Notes under the pieces: generated by a model
Told to the model about the DNA's origin: nothing
Seen by the model: only the letters and a program-made list of their open reading frames with translations
Databases searched by the model: none
Translations under genes and position numbers: made by a program
In this document: piece by piece, positions 36,897-45,203 of the stretch
Layout of the letters: the number at the start of each line of letters is the position of its first letter
How positions within the stretch are numbered: position 1 is the first letter of the stretch
Origin: Streptomyces maremycinicus
GTDB lineage: Bacteria; Actinomycetota; Actinomycetes; Streptomycetales; Streptomycetaceae
Reading direction: 5' to 3'
Length of the DNA: 64,000 nucleotides
NCBI RefSeq assembly: GCF_001184025.1
Contig: NZ_BBYG01000024.1
Location: 116,293 to 180,292, forward strand

Positions 36897-37826
36897 CTAG
36901 GCGCCGCGCTGGGCGGCCACGAGCTTTTCGAACGTGTCGGCCAGCGGCAGGTTGTCCCAGAAGGCGGGAGGCCTGCGGTAGTAGACCCCGAGCTTGTGGT
37001 ATTCCTCGGTGCGCGAGAGCGTGGCGCCGTAGACGAGGACCCGCTCGCCTTCGTACTCGTGCGGGGCGTTCTGCGCGAACAGCTCGATCTCGGGGTGGAG
37101 CGTGGTGGGATATGCCGCCTGGTCCGGGCTCACCACGGAGAAGCAGATCCGCGAGATGTCCGCGGAGTCCCAGCTGAAGGTGGGGTAGATCGAGAACGAC
37201 TTCTGGATGAACTCCAGCAGCGGTGCGCTCGGCTCGGGCAGTCCGGTGTCGCTGAGCAGCGACAGGGCGGTCTTCTCCTCGACGGGCGCGGCCATGAAGT
37301 AGATGTTCATGGTCTTGCTGATGTAGTCGACCCCGATGATGGATATGCGGTTGTCCAGGCCGATGGAGGCGAAGGTGCGGGCGTGTTCGGCCACGCTGCG
37401 CGGCATGGACGGGATCTCGGCGAGGGTGGAGAGCTTCCCCAGGTTGTCCAGGGGGAAGAAGACGTAGGTCTTCTTGAAGCCGCCGACGACTCCGGCCTCG
37501 ACACCGAAGAAGCTGACATCGCACCGCTCCGCGATGTCCGAGGCCAGGGTGGAGACCGGGTGGTCCGTCTCCTCGATGAAGCCGTTCGCGACGGCGATCT
37601 TGTAGGGGTCGCCCACCTCGGTGGGCACCGTGAAGTTGTAGTCGATCTCTCCTCGGTACTTCTCGCCGCCGGCCATGGCGAGCACGACCACGGACTCGTC
37701 CGAGATGTCGTCACCGAACGCGGTCAGGACCGACAGGACCTTGTCCCGCGTGTAGGGGACGTCCAGCAGACCCGACGCCTCCTCGATGGCGGCGTAGACG
37801 GCTTCCGCTTTCGTTGCTCCGGACAT
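36897..37826 (-). CDS. ABBA-fold aromatic prenyltransferase (NphB/Fur7/Fnq26 type)
   Basis: The 309-residue protein aligns by eye with NphB along its whole length: VYAAIEEASGLLDVPYTRDK, VGGFKKTYVFFPLDN, SIPTF/IPSMPRSVAEHARTF, FIQKSFSIYPTFSWDS and GERVLVYGATLSRTEEYHKLG. Enzymes of this family are soluble, lack DDxxD motifs, and attach GPP, DMAPP or FPP to aromatic rings. In the furaquinocin system the equivalent enzyme prenylates the flaviolin-derived naphthalene. The ATG at 37826 has GGAGGAGTA upstream. A run of SARP-type direct repeats lies 140-190 bp upstream. Confidence 0.93.
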   Translation of the reverse strand: MSGATKAEAVYAAIEEASGLLDVPYTRDKVLSVLTAFGDDISDESVVVLAMAGGEKYRGEIDYNFTVPTEVGDPYKIAVANGFIEETDHPVSTLASDIAERCDVSFFGVEAGVVGGFKKTYVFFPLDNLGKLSTLAEIPSMPRSVAEHARTFASIGLDNRISIIGVDYISKTMNIYFMAAPVEEKTALSLLSDTGLPEPSAPLLEFIQKSFSIYPTFSWDSADISRICFSVVSPDQAAYPTTLHPEIELFAQNAPHEYEGERVLVYGATLSRTEEYHKLGVYYRRPPAFWDNLPLADTFEKLVAAQRGA

Positions 37827-37930
37827 TACTCCTCCAGGGTTCGACCTTTGTTTTTCCGAACAGGAAGTGCAGCGACGAAATGCGCCGGGTTTTACCAGGG
37901 CTCGCACCGTGAAGGGGCCGATTCCGGGCG

Positions 37931-38017
37931 ACCGTACCATTCGTCCGTGACTTCCGTCAGACGGACCGCTTCATATCCGCTCGATATCCGCTCGATATCG
38001 GCTGGAAACCGGCTCGA
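37931..38017 (-). promoter_or_regulatory. SARP-type operator: five 11-bp-spaced heptamers
   Basis: On the minus strand, heptamers TCGAGCC, TCCAGCC, TCGAGCG, TCGAGCG and TGAAGCG lie exactly 11 bp apart (38011-38017, 38000-38006, 37989-37995, 37978-37984 and 37967-37973). This is the hallmark of DnrI/ActII-ORF4-class binding sites. A possible -10 (TACGGT) is at 37931-37936. The site precedes the prenyltransferase gene, and three SARP genes are present in the window. Confidence 0.75.
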
Positions 38018-38031
38018 GGTGTTCCGTGCTT

Positions 38032-39102
38032 TCAGGCGATCTTCGTCGCGGACAGGAGCGCCTCTACGGTGAGTGCGTGCGGCGGCAGATTGGCGGGGTC
38101 GTCGGTGATCGCCTTGGTGACCTGGAATCCGCATTCTTCCAGCCAGCTCTGCCACGTCGACAGTTTCTGCGGCCCGCCCTGCCCCATGGTGCAGCCGATG
38201 AAGAAACTGGGATAGAAATCGACGGTGTAGTTTTCGGTGTCCTTGATGTCCTCGGGGAACACCGGGACCAGGACGTGGACCTGTCCGCCTGCTTCCAGTG
38301 ACTGGTTGACGCCTTCGAGGATGCGGAACACGTCGCTCTTGTCGAACATGGGCAGGAAGTGCTTGATCAGCACCACGTCGAATCCCTTGGGGACTTCTTC
38401 GAAGACGTCACCGCCGATGAATGAGCAGTGTTCTTCCACGCCGTGGGCCCGGAAGTTCTCCAGGCATTCCTTTTCCTTTTCGGGCAGGTCGAAGGTGGTC
38501 ACCGTGAGGCCGGGCGACTTCTTCAGCCGCAAGGTGTTGACGGCGCCCAGACCGGTGTTCCCGGCGAGGTCGAGCACCCTGGACCCGGCCGGGACGTCGA
38601 CGTTGTCGAAGAACCAGGGGTCGACGTGGGCGGTGACGGTGTTCATCAGCTTCGCCCACGGCTCGCGCAGTTCGGGCAGCTCGGCGAGCGCGCCGTAGAG
38701 GTCTCCGTCGTAGCCGTAGAGCTCCTTGAGGCCGACGGTGGTGCCGGTGCGCACGCTCTCGGTGAGGTAGAACAGCTGGCGCAGCGTGACCGCCTTGATC
38801 ATGTCCAGGTCGGCGAGGACCTGGCCGAGCTCCTTGTCGGCGACGCCTTCGAGTCCGTCCAGGGCGTAGGTGCCGGACGTGTCGTCGTAGGCGACGAAGC
38901 CTTCCTTGACCAGCAGGAGCAGCAGCTGCTGCACGGCGTCCGGCTTGGCGCCGGCGACCTCGCCCAGCTCGGCGGCCGTGCGGCCGGGGCGCTCGCGGAG
39001 CGCGTCGATGATGCCCAGCTCGAAGCAGGACAGCAGGGTCATGAACCGGGAGGGTCCCACCAGGTATTCACGAAACCGCGCGAGCGTGGCTTCTGGCGTC
39101 AT
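38032..39102 (-). CDS. SAM-dependent O-methyltransferase (class with N-terminal dimerisation domain)
   Basis: The 356-residue protein has an N-terminal winged-helix dimerisation domain (ELGIIDALRERPGRTAAELGE) and a Rossmann methyltransferase domain with SAM motif RVLDLAGNTGLGAVNTL, acidic EVPKGFDVVLIKHFLPMFD, and FPEDIKDTENY later. It is expected to O-methylate a hydroxynaphthoquinone or related phenol. The ATG at 39102 is preceded by GAGGTCAGTGAC. A second methyltransferase of the same class is at 45951-46946, so the product may carry two methyl groups. One of the two could also act on carbon, which the sequence cannot settle. Confidence 0.88.
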   Translation of the reverse strand: MTPEATLARFREYLVGPSRFMTLLSCFELGIIDALRERPGRTAAELGEVAGAKPDAVQQLLLLLVKEGFVAYDDTSGTYALDGLEGVADKELGQVLADLDMIKAVTLRQLFYLTESVRTGTTVGLKELYGYDGDLYGALAELPELREPWAKLMNTVTAHVDPWFFDNVDVPAGSRVLDLAGNTGLGAVNTLRLKKSPGLTVTTFDLPEKEKECLENFRAHGVEEHCSFIGGDVFEEVPKGFDVVLIKHFLPMFDKSDVFRILEGVNQSLEAGGQVHVLVPVFPEDIKDTENYTVDFYPSFFIGCTMGQGGPQKLSTWQSWLEECGFQVTKAITDDPANLPPHALTVEALLSATKIA

Positions 39103-39225
39103 GTCACTGACCTCATTCTCTTCGGCCGCCGGGCGCGGCCTCGCGGCGGCACATACGGTGCGGGGCAGGGGCGGGTCGGGGGTCGTCTCGTCGGGGTGCC
39201 CGGGCGGCACGAGCGGGGCCTCGGC

Positions 39226-40470
39226 TCAGCGGGCGCGCAGGATCGCCGGGCTGACCGAACCCAGGACGCGGCGGTGGATGTCCAGGGCCGCCGTGGACTT
39301 GTTGAGGGTGATGTAGTGCAGGCCGGGGGCGCCCTCGGCGAGCAGGCGTTCGGCCATGGCGGTGGCGTGCTCGACGCCGATGCGGTGGCCGTCCGCGGGG
39401 TTGTCGCGGGCCGCGTGCAGGCGGGCGGCGAGGGCCTCGGGGAAGGCGGCGTCGGACAGTTCGGCGAAGCGGGCGATCTGCCGGTGGTCGGTGGCCGGCA
39501 TGATCTCCGGGATGATCGGGATGTCGCAGCCGGCGGCCGCGACCCGGTCGCGCAGCCGCAGGTAGTCCTCCACGTGGAAGAACATCTGGGTGATCGCGTA
39601 GTCGGCGCCCGCCCTGCACTTGGCGACGAAGTGCCCGATGTCGGACTCCCAGTCGCGTGAGCGGGGGTGGCGCTCGGGGAACGCGGCCACCCCGATCCTG
39701 AAGTCGCCCAGCGAGCGGACCAGTTCGACCAGCTCGCTGGCGTAGGTGAAGCCCTGCGGGTGGGGTGTCCAGGCGCCCTTGGGGTCGCCCGGCGGGTCGC
39801 CGCGCAGGACCAGGACGTCGCGGATGCCGGCGTCCGCGTACCGGCCGATGATGTGGCGCAGTTCGGCGACCGGGTGGCCGACGGCGGTCAGGTGGGCGAC
39901 CGGGCGCAGGGTCGTCTCGGCGGCGATGCGCCGGGTGACGGCGACGGTGCGGTCGCGGGAGGAGCCGCCGGCGCCGTAGGTCACGGACACGAAGTCCGGG
40001 CGCAGCGGCTCGATCCGGCGGATCGCCTTCCACAGGGTCTGCTCCCCCGCGGCCGTCTTGGGCGGGAAGAACTCGAAGGAGAACGTCACCGCGGGCCGCC
40101 TTGCGCCACCGGCACCGCCCGCATCCGGCACCGCCGGCCACGGCCCTGCCGGATGCGGGGCCGCCTGCTGGGAGGCGGCCGGATGCGGCACGTGCCGTGA
40201 GGCGGGGGCCGGTTCCCGCACGCCCGTACCCGCCGCGCCCGTCGCGAACGCCGTATCCGTGGCGGCCGCCGCGGGCGCCGTGCCTGGCGCGGCCGTCGTA
40301 GTCGTCGCGGGCGCCGTGCCTGGCGCGGCCGTCGTAGTCGTCGCGGTCGCCGTGCCTGGCGCGGCCGTCGTAGTCGTCGCGGCTGTCGCGGCTGGGGTAC
40401 CCGTCGCGGCTGTCGCGGTCGTCGGGGCTGGGGTGGCTGCGGTGGTGGGGTGGGGCCGGGCGGGGGTCAT
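39226..40470 (-). CDS. metF: 5,10-methylenetetrahydrofolate reductase with low-complexity N-terminal extension
   Basis: The C-terminal 285 residues are a full MetF: TFSFEFFPPKTAAGEQTLW at the start, FVSVTYGAGGSSRDRT, HLTAVGH, DVLVLRGDPPGD, FFHVEDYLRL and HYITLNKSTAALDI. It makes methyl-tetrahydrofolate for methionine synthesis. The gene overlaps the kinase gene upstream by 4 bp (ATGA), so translation should begin at 40470. This leaves about 125 residues of Ala/Thr/Pro-rich sequence before the enzyme, encoded partly by a 36-bp tandem repeat (40275-40382). Bacterial MetF normally starts close to the FEFFPP motif, so this extension is unusual. Confidence 0.85.
   Translation of the reverse strand: MTPARPHPTTAATPAPTTATAATGTPAATAATTTTAAPGTATATTTTAAPGTAPATTTTAAPGTAPAAAATDTAFATGAAGTGVREPAPASRHVPHPAASQQAAPHPAGPWPAVPDAGGAGGARRPAVTFSFEFFPPKTAAGEQTLWKAIRRIEPLRPDFVSVTYGAGGSSRDRTVAVTRRIAAETTLRPVAHLTAVGHPVAELRHIIGRYADAGIRDVLVLRGDPPGDPKGAWTPHPQGFTYASELVELVRSLGDFRIGVAAFPERHPRSRDWESDIGHFVAKCRAGADYAITQMFFHVEDYLRLRDRVAAAGCDIPIIPEIMPATDHRQIARFAELSDAAFPEALAARLHAARDNPADGHRIGVEHATAMAERLLAEGAPGLHYITLNKSTAALDIHRRVLGSVSPAILRAR
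40275..40382. repeat. Three 36-bp repeats inside the metF coding region
   Basis: Units starting at 40275, 40311 and 40347 share ccgtgcctggcgcggccgtc followed by gtagtcgtcgcgg. Being a multiple of three, they encode a 12-residue Ala/Thr/Pro repeat in the MetF extension. Confidence 0.9.
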
Positions 40471-41447
40471 GACACGCCTGCCAGGCGGGGTTCGGCGGCG
40501 CGGGCCGCGTCGTCGCCGTAGGTGCGGGCGATGCGGTCGCTCAGGTCGGCGGCGAGGAGTTTGTACTCCTGGGTGCCGACCGACTCCAGCACGGTGGTGG
40601 CCAGGGCGCAGCCGAGCCGGGCGGCCTGTTCGTGCGGCCACTGCCAGGCCAGTGCGGCGAGGAAGCCGGCCCGGAAGGCGTCGCCCGCGCCGGTGGGGTC
40701 GGCGATCCTCTGCGCGGGCACGGCCGGTATGTGCAGGCGGGGGGCGTCACGGCGGTCCAGGTTCACCCCGTCGGCGCCCAGCGTGGTGATCCAGGTGCCG
40801 GTCCGCCGGAGGATGTCCTGCTCGCTCCAGCCGGTGCGTTCCTTCAGCAGGGCGGCCTCGTAGGCGTTGGTGAACAGCCAGGTCGCGCCCTCGACCAGGC
40901 GGCGGGCCTGTTCGCGGTCCAGGCGGGCCAGTTGCTGGGAGGGGTCGGCGGCGACGGGGATGCCGAGGCGGTGGGCGGTGGCGGTGTGCCGCAGCATGGC
41001 CGCGGGGTCGTCGGCGCCGACGAGGACGAGTTCCACACCGGTGCGGCCGGCGGTGGCGGCCAGGTCGATGTCGCCGGCCTCGGCCATGGCGCCGGCGTAG
41101 AAGGTGGCGATCTGGTTCTGGTCGGCGTCGGTGGTGCACACGAAGCGCGCGGTGTGCAGGGTGTCGCTGACGCGCACCGCGGAGGTGTCGACGCCGGCGG
41201 CCCGCAGCCAGGCGCCGTACTCGGCGAAGTCCGTGCCCGCCGCGCCGACCAGGAGCGGGTCGCAGCCCAGCAGGCCGAGGCCGAAGGCGATGTTGGCGGC
41301 GACACCGCCGCGGCGCACCTCCAGCCGGTCGGCGAGGAAGGACAGGGAGACCCGCTCGAGCTGTCCTTCTATCAGCTGTTCGGTGAAGCGTCCGGGGAAC
41401 ACCATCAGGTGGTCGGTCGCGATCGATCCGGTCACGGCGATACGCAC
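40467..41447 (-). CDS. PfkB-family kinase, probable adenosine kinase
   Basis: The 326-residue sugar/nucleoside kinase has VTGSIATDHLMVFPGRF at the N-terminus, GGVAANIAFGLGLLG, and the PfkB signature DPTGAGDAFRAGFLAAL near the C-terminus. In context with metF and metK, adenosine kinase is most likely. It would recover adenosine released from S-adenosylhomocysteine and relieve inhibition of methyltransferases. The GTG at 41447 follows CGAGGAGCACCTGCC and gives the right length. No S-adenosylhomocysteine hydrolase gene is in the window. Confidence 0.8.
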   Translation of the reverse strand: MRIAVTGSIATDHLMVFPGRFTEQLIEGQLERVSLSFLADRLEVRRGGVAANIAFGLGLLGCDPLLVGAAGTDFAEYGAWLRAAGVDTSAVRVSDTLHTARFVCTTDADQNQIATFYAGAMAEAGDIDLAATAGRTGVELVLVGADDPAAMLRHTATAHRLGIPVAADPSQQLARLDREQARRLVEGATWLFTNAYEAALLKERTGWSEQDILRRTGTWITTLGADGVNLDRRDAPRLHIPAVPAQRIADPTGAGDAFRAGFLAALAWQWPHEQAARLGCALATTVLESVGTQEYKLLAADLSDRIARTYGDDAARAAEPRLAGVS

Positions 41448-41635
41448 GGCAGGTGCTCCTCGTGGCGGTCGGGAGAACGGCAAGCGGAATGCGGCATGCG
41501 GGTGCGGCATGCGGGTGCGGGTGCGGGGTGTGGTGGTGCGGGAGGGGACCGGAAGCGGGGAGCGGTGGGACGGGGGGTGCCACCGCTCCCCGCCGGTCCG
41601 GGCGCCGCCGGGTGTGCGCGGCGCTGGTTTCGCGG

Positions 41636-42853
41636 TCAGCCCGCGGCGACGGCCGCGCGCAGGGCGTCGGCGCGGTCGGTGCGCTCCCAGGTGAAGTCCG
41701 CCAGTTCGCGGCCGAAGTGGCCGTAGGCGGCGCTCTGGGCGTAGATGGGGCGCAGCAGGTCGAGGTCGCGGATGATCGCGGCGGGGCGCAGGTCGAAGAC
41801 GGCGGTGATGGCGTCCTCGATCTTCTCGGCGGGGACCGTGCTGGTGCCGAAGGTCTCCACGAACAGGCCGACCGGTTCGGCCTTGCCGATGGCGTAGGCG
41901 ACCTGGACCTCGCAGCGCGCGGCGAGTCCGGCGGCGACGACGTTCTTGGCGACCCAGCGCATCGCGTAGGCGGCGCTGCGGTCGACCTTGGAGGGGTCCT
42001 TGCCGGAGAAGGCGCCGCCGCCGTGGCGGGCCATGCCGCCGTAGGTGTCGATGATGATCTTGCGGCCGGTGAGTCCGGCGTCGCCCATCGGGCCGCCGAT
42101 CTCGAAGCGGCCGGTGGGGTTGACCAGGAGGCGGTGGCCGTCGGTGTCGAGTTTGATGCCGTCCTCGGCGAGCGCGGCCAGGACGGGCTCGACGACGTGG
42201 GTGCGGATGTCGGGGGTGAGCAGGGCGTCGAGGTCGATGTCGCTGGCGTGCTGGGAGGAGACCACGACGGTGTCCAGGCGGACCGGGCGGCTGCCGTCGT
42301 ACTCGATGGTGACCTGGGTCTTGCCGTCCGGGCGCAGGTAGGGGACGGTGCCGTCCTTGCGGACCTCGGTCAGGCGGCGGGCCAGGCGGTGGGCCAGCTC
42401 GATCGGCAGCGGCATCAGGGCGGGGGTCTCGTCGCTGGCGTAGCCGAACATCAGGCCCTGGTCGCCGGCGCCCTGCCGGTCCAGTTCGTCCTCGTCGCGC
42501 TCGCTGCCGACGCGGACCTCGTAGGCGGTGTCGACGCCCTGGGCGATGTCGGCCGACTGGGCGCCGATGGACACCGACACGCCGCAGGAGGCGCCGTCGA
42601 ATCCCTTGGCGGAGGAGTCGTAGCCGATGTCGAGGATCTTCTGGCGGACCAGGGTGGCGATGTCGGCGTAGGCGGAGGTCGTCACCTCGCCGGCGATGTG
42701 CACCTGGCCGGTGGTGATCAGGGTCTCGACCGCGACGCGGGAGGCGGGGTCCTGGCGCAGCAGCGCGTCCAGGACGGTGTCGCTGATCTGGTCGGCGATC
42801 TTGTCGGGATGTCCCTCGGTCACGGATTCCGAGGTGAACAGGCGGCGGGACAT
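41636..42853 (-). CDS. metK: S-adenosylmethionine synthetase
   Basis: The 405-residue enzyme has SRRLFTSESVTEGHPDKIAD at the start, GAGDQGLMFGYASDE (signature 1) and GGGAFSGKDPSKVDRSAAY (signature 2). It makes SAM from methionine and ATP. It is probably an extra copy dedicated to the cluster, because a housekeeping metK is expected elsewhere in a Streptomyces chromosome. The ATG at 42853 fits the family start exactly. Confidence 0.96.
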   Translation of the reverse strand: MSRRLFTSESVTEGHPDKIADQISDTVLDALLRQDPASRVAVETLITTGQVHIAGEVTTSAYADIATLVRQKILDIGYDSSAKGFDGASCGVSVSIGAQSADIAQGVDTAYEVRVGSERDEDELDRQGAGDQGLMFGYASDETPALMPLPIELAHRLARRLTEVRKDGTVPYLRPDGKTQVTIEYDGSRPVRLDTVVVSSQHASDIDLDALLTPDIRTHVVEPVLAALAEDGIKLDTDGHRLLVNPTGRFEIGGPMGDAGLTGRKIIIDTYGGMARHGGGAFSGKDPSKVDRSAAYAMRWVAKNVVAAGLAARCEVQVAYAIGKAEPVGLFVETFGTSTVPAEKIEDAITAVFDLRPAAIIRDLDLLRPIYAQSAAYGHFGRELADFTWERTDRADALRAAVAAG

Positions 42854-43029
42854 GACACTCCAGAACGGTGGTGGGCGGGCACGGGCGAGCACGGTGCGCG
42901 AGGGGCGAGAGCCGGGGGGTGAGGGGCGGGGCTGTCTGCCCCGGCCGGGACGGCCGCCGGCCCGGCTTGCGTGCCGGGGCGGCGGCCGGGAGGGGTCCGG
43001 CCGGGGCAGGCGGGGCGGCCGGTGGCGGG

Positions 43030-44616
43030 TCAGGCCCGGTTCTTCAGCTGGTCGCTGATCCGGGCGGCCAGGGCGAGCCGCTGCACCTTGAGGGTGGCGG
43101 TGCGCGGCAGTTCGGCCTGCGGGATCTGGACGGGGTCGGCGAGCTGGGGGAAGGCGGCGACGGCCTTGCGCCAGCGCTCGAGGTCCAGGGGCTGGTCGTC
43201 GCGGGTGCAGATCACCGGGATCGCCTCGGCGGCGGGGCCCTGGATGACGACGAGTTCGCTCAGCTCGGGCAGCTTGCCCAGGACGAGGTCCTCGACCTCC
43301 AGGGAGCTGCGGACCCCGGGGATCATGTCGACCTCGCGGTCGAGCATGTGCAGGCAGCCGAACCGGGTGAAGTAGCCGACGTCCCCGGTGCGCCACCAGT
43401 CGCCGAAGCGGTTGGTGTCGTAGCGGTCCTGCTCGGCGAAGTACGTCTTGGCCAGACCCGGCCAGGCGACCTCGATGAAACCGGGGTTCTTCTCCGAGGG
43501 CCGCTTGCCGTCCCGGCTCACCACCCGGACCTTCGCCGCTCCCGCGGGCATCTGCCAGCCCACGCAGCGGCCGTTGGCCTTGTGGGCGGAGCCGCGGAAG
43601 TAGGCGCGGCCGACGGCGGGTCCGACCTCGCTCTGCCCGTAGATCTGGAAGAAGAACGCGCCGCGCCGCTCGGAGGACTTCAGCAGCCGGCTCATCGTGC
43701 CGGGGTGGATCGCGTCGAAGGTGCTGCTGAAGTACTTGACCGAGGCGAACGGCTTGCGCGGGTCCTCGGCCAGGCCCTCCCACTCCATCAGCGAGTTGGG
43801 CAGCGCCTCGATGAACCCGGGCCGGTTGGCGCGGAACAGGTCGGCGACCGTGTCGGGGTCCGACTCGTTCATCAGCAGGACCGGCATCTCCCGCAGCAGG
43901 GCCAGGGCCATCGCCGCGACCATGCGCGAGTGCACGAAGGAGATGTGCACCGCGACGGTCTCCGGCTCACGCATCAAGGAGAGCAGCCGCCACTGCGGCT
44001 TGAGCCGGATGCCCTGGGTGCGGGGGGTGTGCACGACCAGCTTGGGCAGCCCGGTGGTGCCCGAGGTGTGGGTGATGACGGCGGCCTCGTCGATCGGCCG
44101 CACCACCGGCCGCACCCGCGGCGCGCCGGCGAACTTGCCGAGCGACTGCGCCCCCGGCCGCTCACCGGACACGATGATCACCCGCCGGGTCAGCTCCGCG
44201 ACCGGCACCTCGGCCAGCACGTCGAGTTTGTGCTCGTCGGTCAGCAGGTTGGGCCGGCCGACCCGTTCCAGCAGGGCGCCGACCGTCTTGGCGTCCAGGC
44301 CGGGCGAGAGCATCACCGGGATCGCGCCGATCCGGGACGCGGCGCAGGCCAGCACCCACACGTCGGCGTTGGCCTTCTTGTGGACCACGATGTGCTCGTC
44401 GGGCCGCACGCCCGCCGCCCACAGCCGGGCCGCGAGGTCGTCCACGAGGTCGGCGAGGCGGGAGACCGTCAGGTTGCGGCCGGTCTCGGGCGCGACGTCG
44501 AGATCGTGGTCGAGGGTGATCGGTGTCGCGCCGTTGACGGCCGCGGCCATGGCCGGCAGCAGGCCGATGTGAAGACCGCGCTTCTGTATCGATTGGTAGG
44601 CCACAGAGCCCTTCAT
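43030..44616 (-). CDS. AMP-forming ligase; candidate ATP-dependent diazotase (CreM-like)
   Basis: The 528-residue protein is an acyl-CoA synthetase-type adenylating enzyme: ATP loop ITHTSGTTGLPK, FQIYGQSEVGPAVGR (A5-like), DWWRTGDVGYFTRFGCLHMLDRE (A7/A8 region) and PRTATLKVQRLAL, which keeps the A10-type Lys. It activates a carboxylate or, in the CreM/AvaA6 subgroup, uses ATP and nitrite to diazotise an aromatic amine. No obvious carboxylate substrate exists in a THN-derived pathway, whereas nitrite genes and an amine-forming aminotransferase are present in the same window. The diazotase role is therefore a reasoned inference. The ATG at 44616 has AAAGGAGC upstream. Confidence 0.78.
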   Translation of the reverse strand: MKGSVAYQSIQKRGLHIGLLPAMAAAVNGATPITLDHDLDVAPETGRNLTVSRLADLVDDLAARLWAAGVRPDEHIVVHKKANADVWVLACAASRIGAIPVMLSPGLDAKTVGALLERVGRPNLLTDEHKLDVLAEVPVAELTRRVIIVSGERPGAQSLGKFAGAPRVRPVVRPIDEAAVITHTSGTTGLPKLVVHTPRTQGIRLKPQWRLLSLMREPETVAVHISFVHSRMVAAMALALLREMPVLLMNESDPDTVADLFRANRPGFIEALPNSLMEWEGLAEDPRKPFASVKYFSSTFDAIHPGTMSRLLKSSERRGAFFFQIYGQSEVGPAVGRAYFRGSAHKANGRCVGWQMPAGAAKVRVVSRDGKRPSEKNPGFIEVAWPGLAKTYFAEQDRYDTNRFGDWWRTGDVGYFTRFGCLHMLDREVDMIPGVRSSLEVEDLVLGKLPELSELVVIQGPAAEAIPVICTRDDQPLDLERWRKAVAAFPQLADPVQIPQAELPRTATLKVQRLALAARISDQLKNRA

Positions 44617-45050
44617 CGGGGCTGCTCCTTTGCGTGGGCGAGGGACGTTCGGGCTGTCACCGGCGGGTGCGGGAGGCCGCCGCGCACGCGGCGGCACTCC
44701 GTACGGCAGATACGGCGGATACGGCGGGCACGGTGAGGCCGGCAGGCACGGCGAGGCCGGTGAGGCCGGCGGCCGCGAGGCCGACAGGCACGGCGAGGCC
44801 GGCGAGGCCGACAGGCACGGCGAGGCCGACAGGCACGGCGAGGCCGACAGGCACGACAGATACGGCGGGACCGGCGGGTTCACCGCGCGGGGTGTGATCT
44901 ACCTGCTGGTCGGACTGCTGGCGCTCCAGCGGGCACGACAGGTACGGCGGGCACGGTGAGACCGGCAGGTACGGCGGGGCCGGGAGCCGGCGGCGGCAGG
45001 ACCGCTCCGGTCGCCGTCACGGCAGGGCCGGCGGCCGGGAAGGGCCCCTC
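44617..45050. repeat. Tandem repeats interrupted by a DUF1206-like remnant
   Basis: Units of gaggccgacaggcacggc (18 bp) repeat four to five times at about 44776-44853. The plus strand then encodes GFTARGVIYLLVGLLALQ (about 44876-44929), which looks like one membrane helix of a DUF1206 protein. It is followed by more tacggcggg-type repeats. No functional gene is supported. Confidence 0.6.
44876..44938 (+). pseudogene. Fragment resembling a DUF1206 membrane protein
   Basis: A 21-residue stretch (GFTARGVIYLLVGLLALQ plus RAR) matches the conserved helix of DUF1206 family proteins as I recall it. The frame in front is repeat-encoded Gly/His/Arg, and the frame ends soon after, so this is a remnant at most. 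Confidence 0.4.
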
Positions 45051-45080
45051 CCCCGGGAGCAGTTGTGCATGCTCCCGGGG
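45051..45080 (-). terminator. Terminator after the quinone reductase gene
   Basis: A perfect 11-bp stem ccccgggagca / tgctcccgggg with an 8-base loop lies about 120 bp beyond the minus-strand stop of the WrbA-like gene. The interval 45081-45203 is a G-rich low-complexity run. Confidence 0.7.
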
Positions 45081-45203
45081 AACGGGGGGCGGGTGTGCCG
45101 TCCCCGTTCCGGGGGGAGACGCAGGCCCCCCCCGGGGGGGGGTGGGGGCGTCCCGGGGGGGGTGGGGGGCGCCCGGGGCGGGGCGCCCTGTCCTTCGGGG
45201 GCG

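Noticed and set aside
43030..44616. Ordinary fatty acyl- or aryl-CoA ligase
   Set aside because: Not excluded, but no carboxylate precursor fits this pathway, while nitrite and amine genes are present. The diazotase reading is preferred with moderate confidence.
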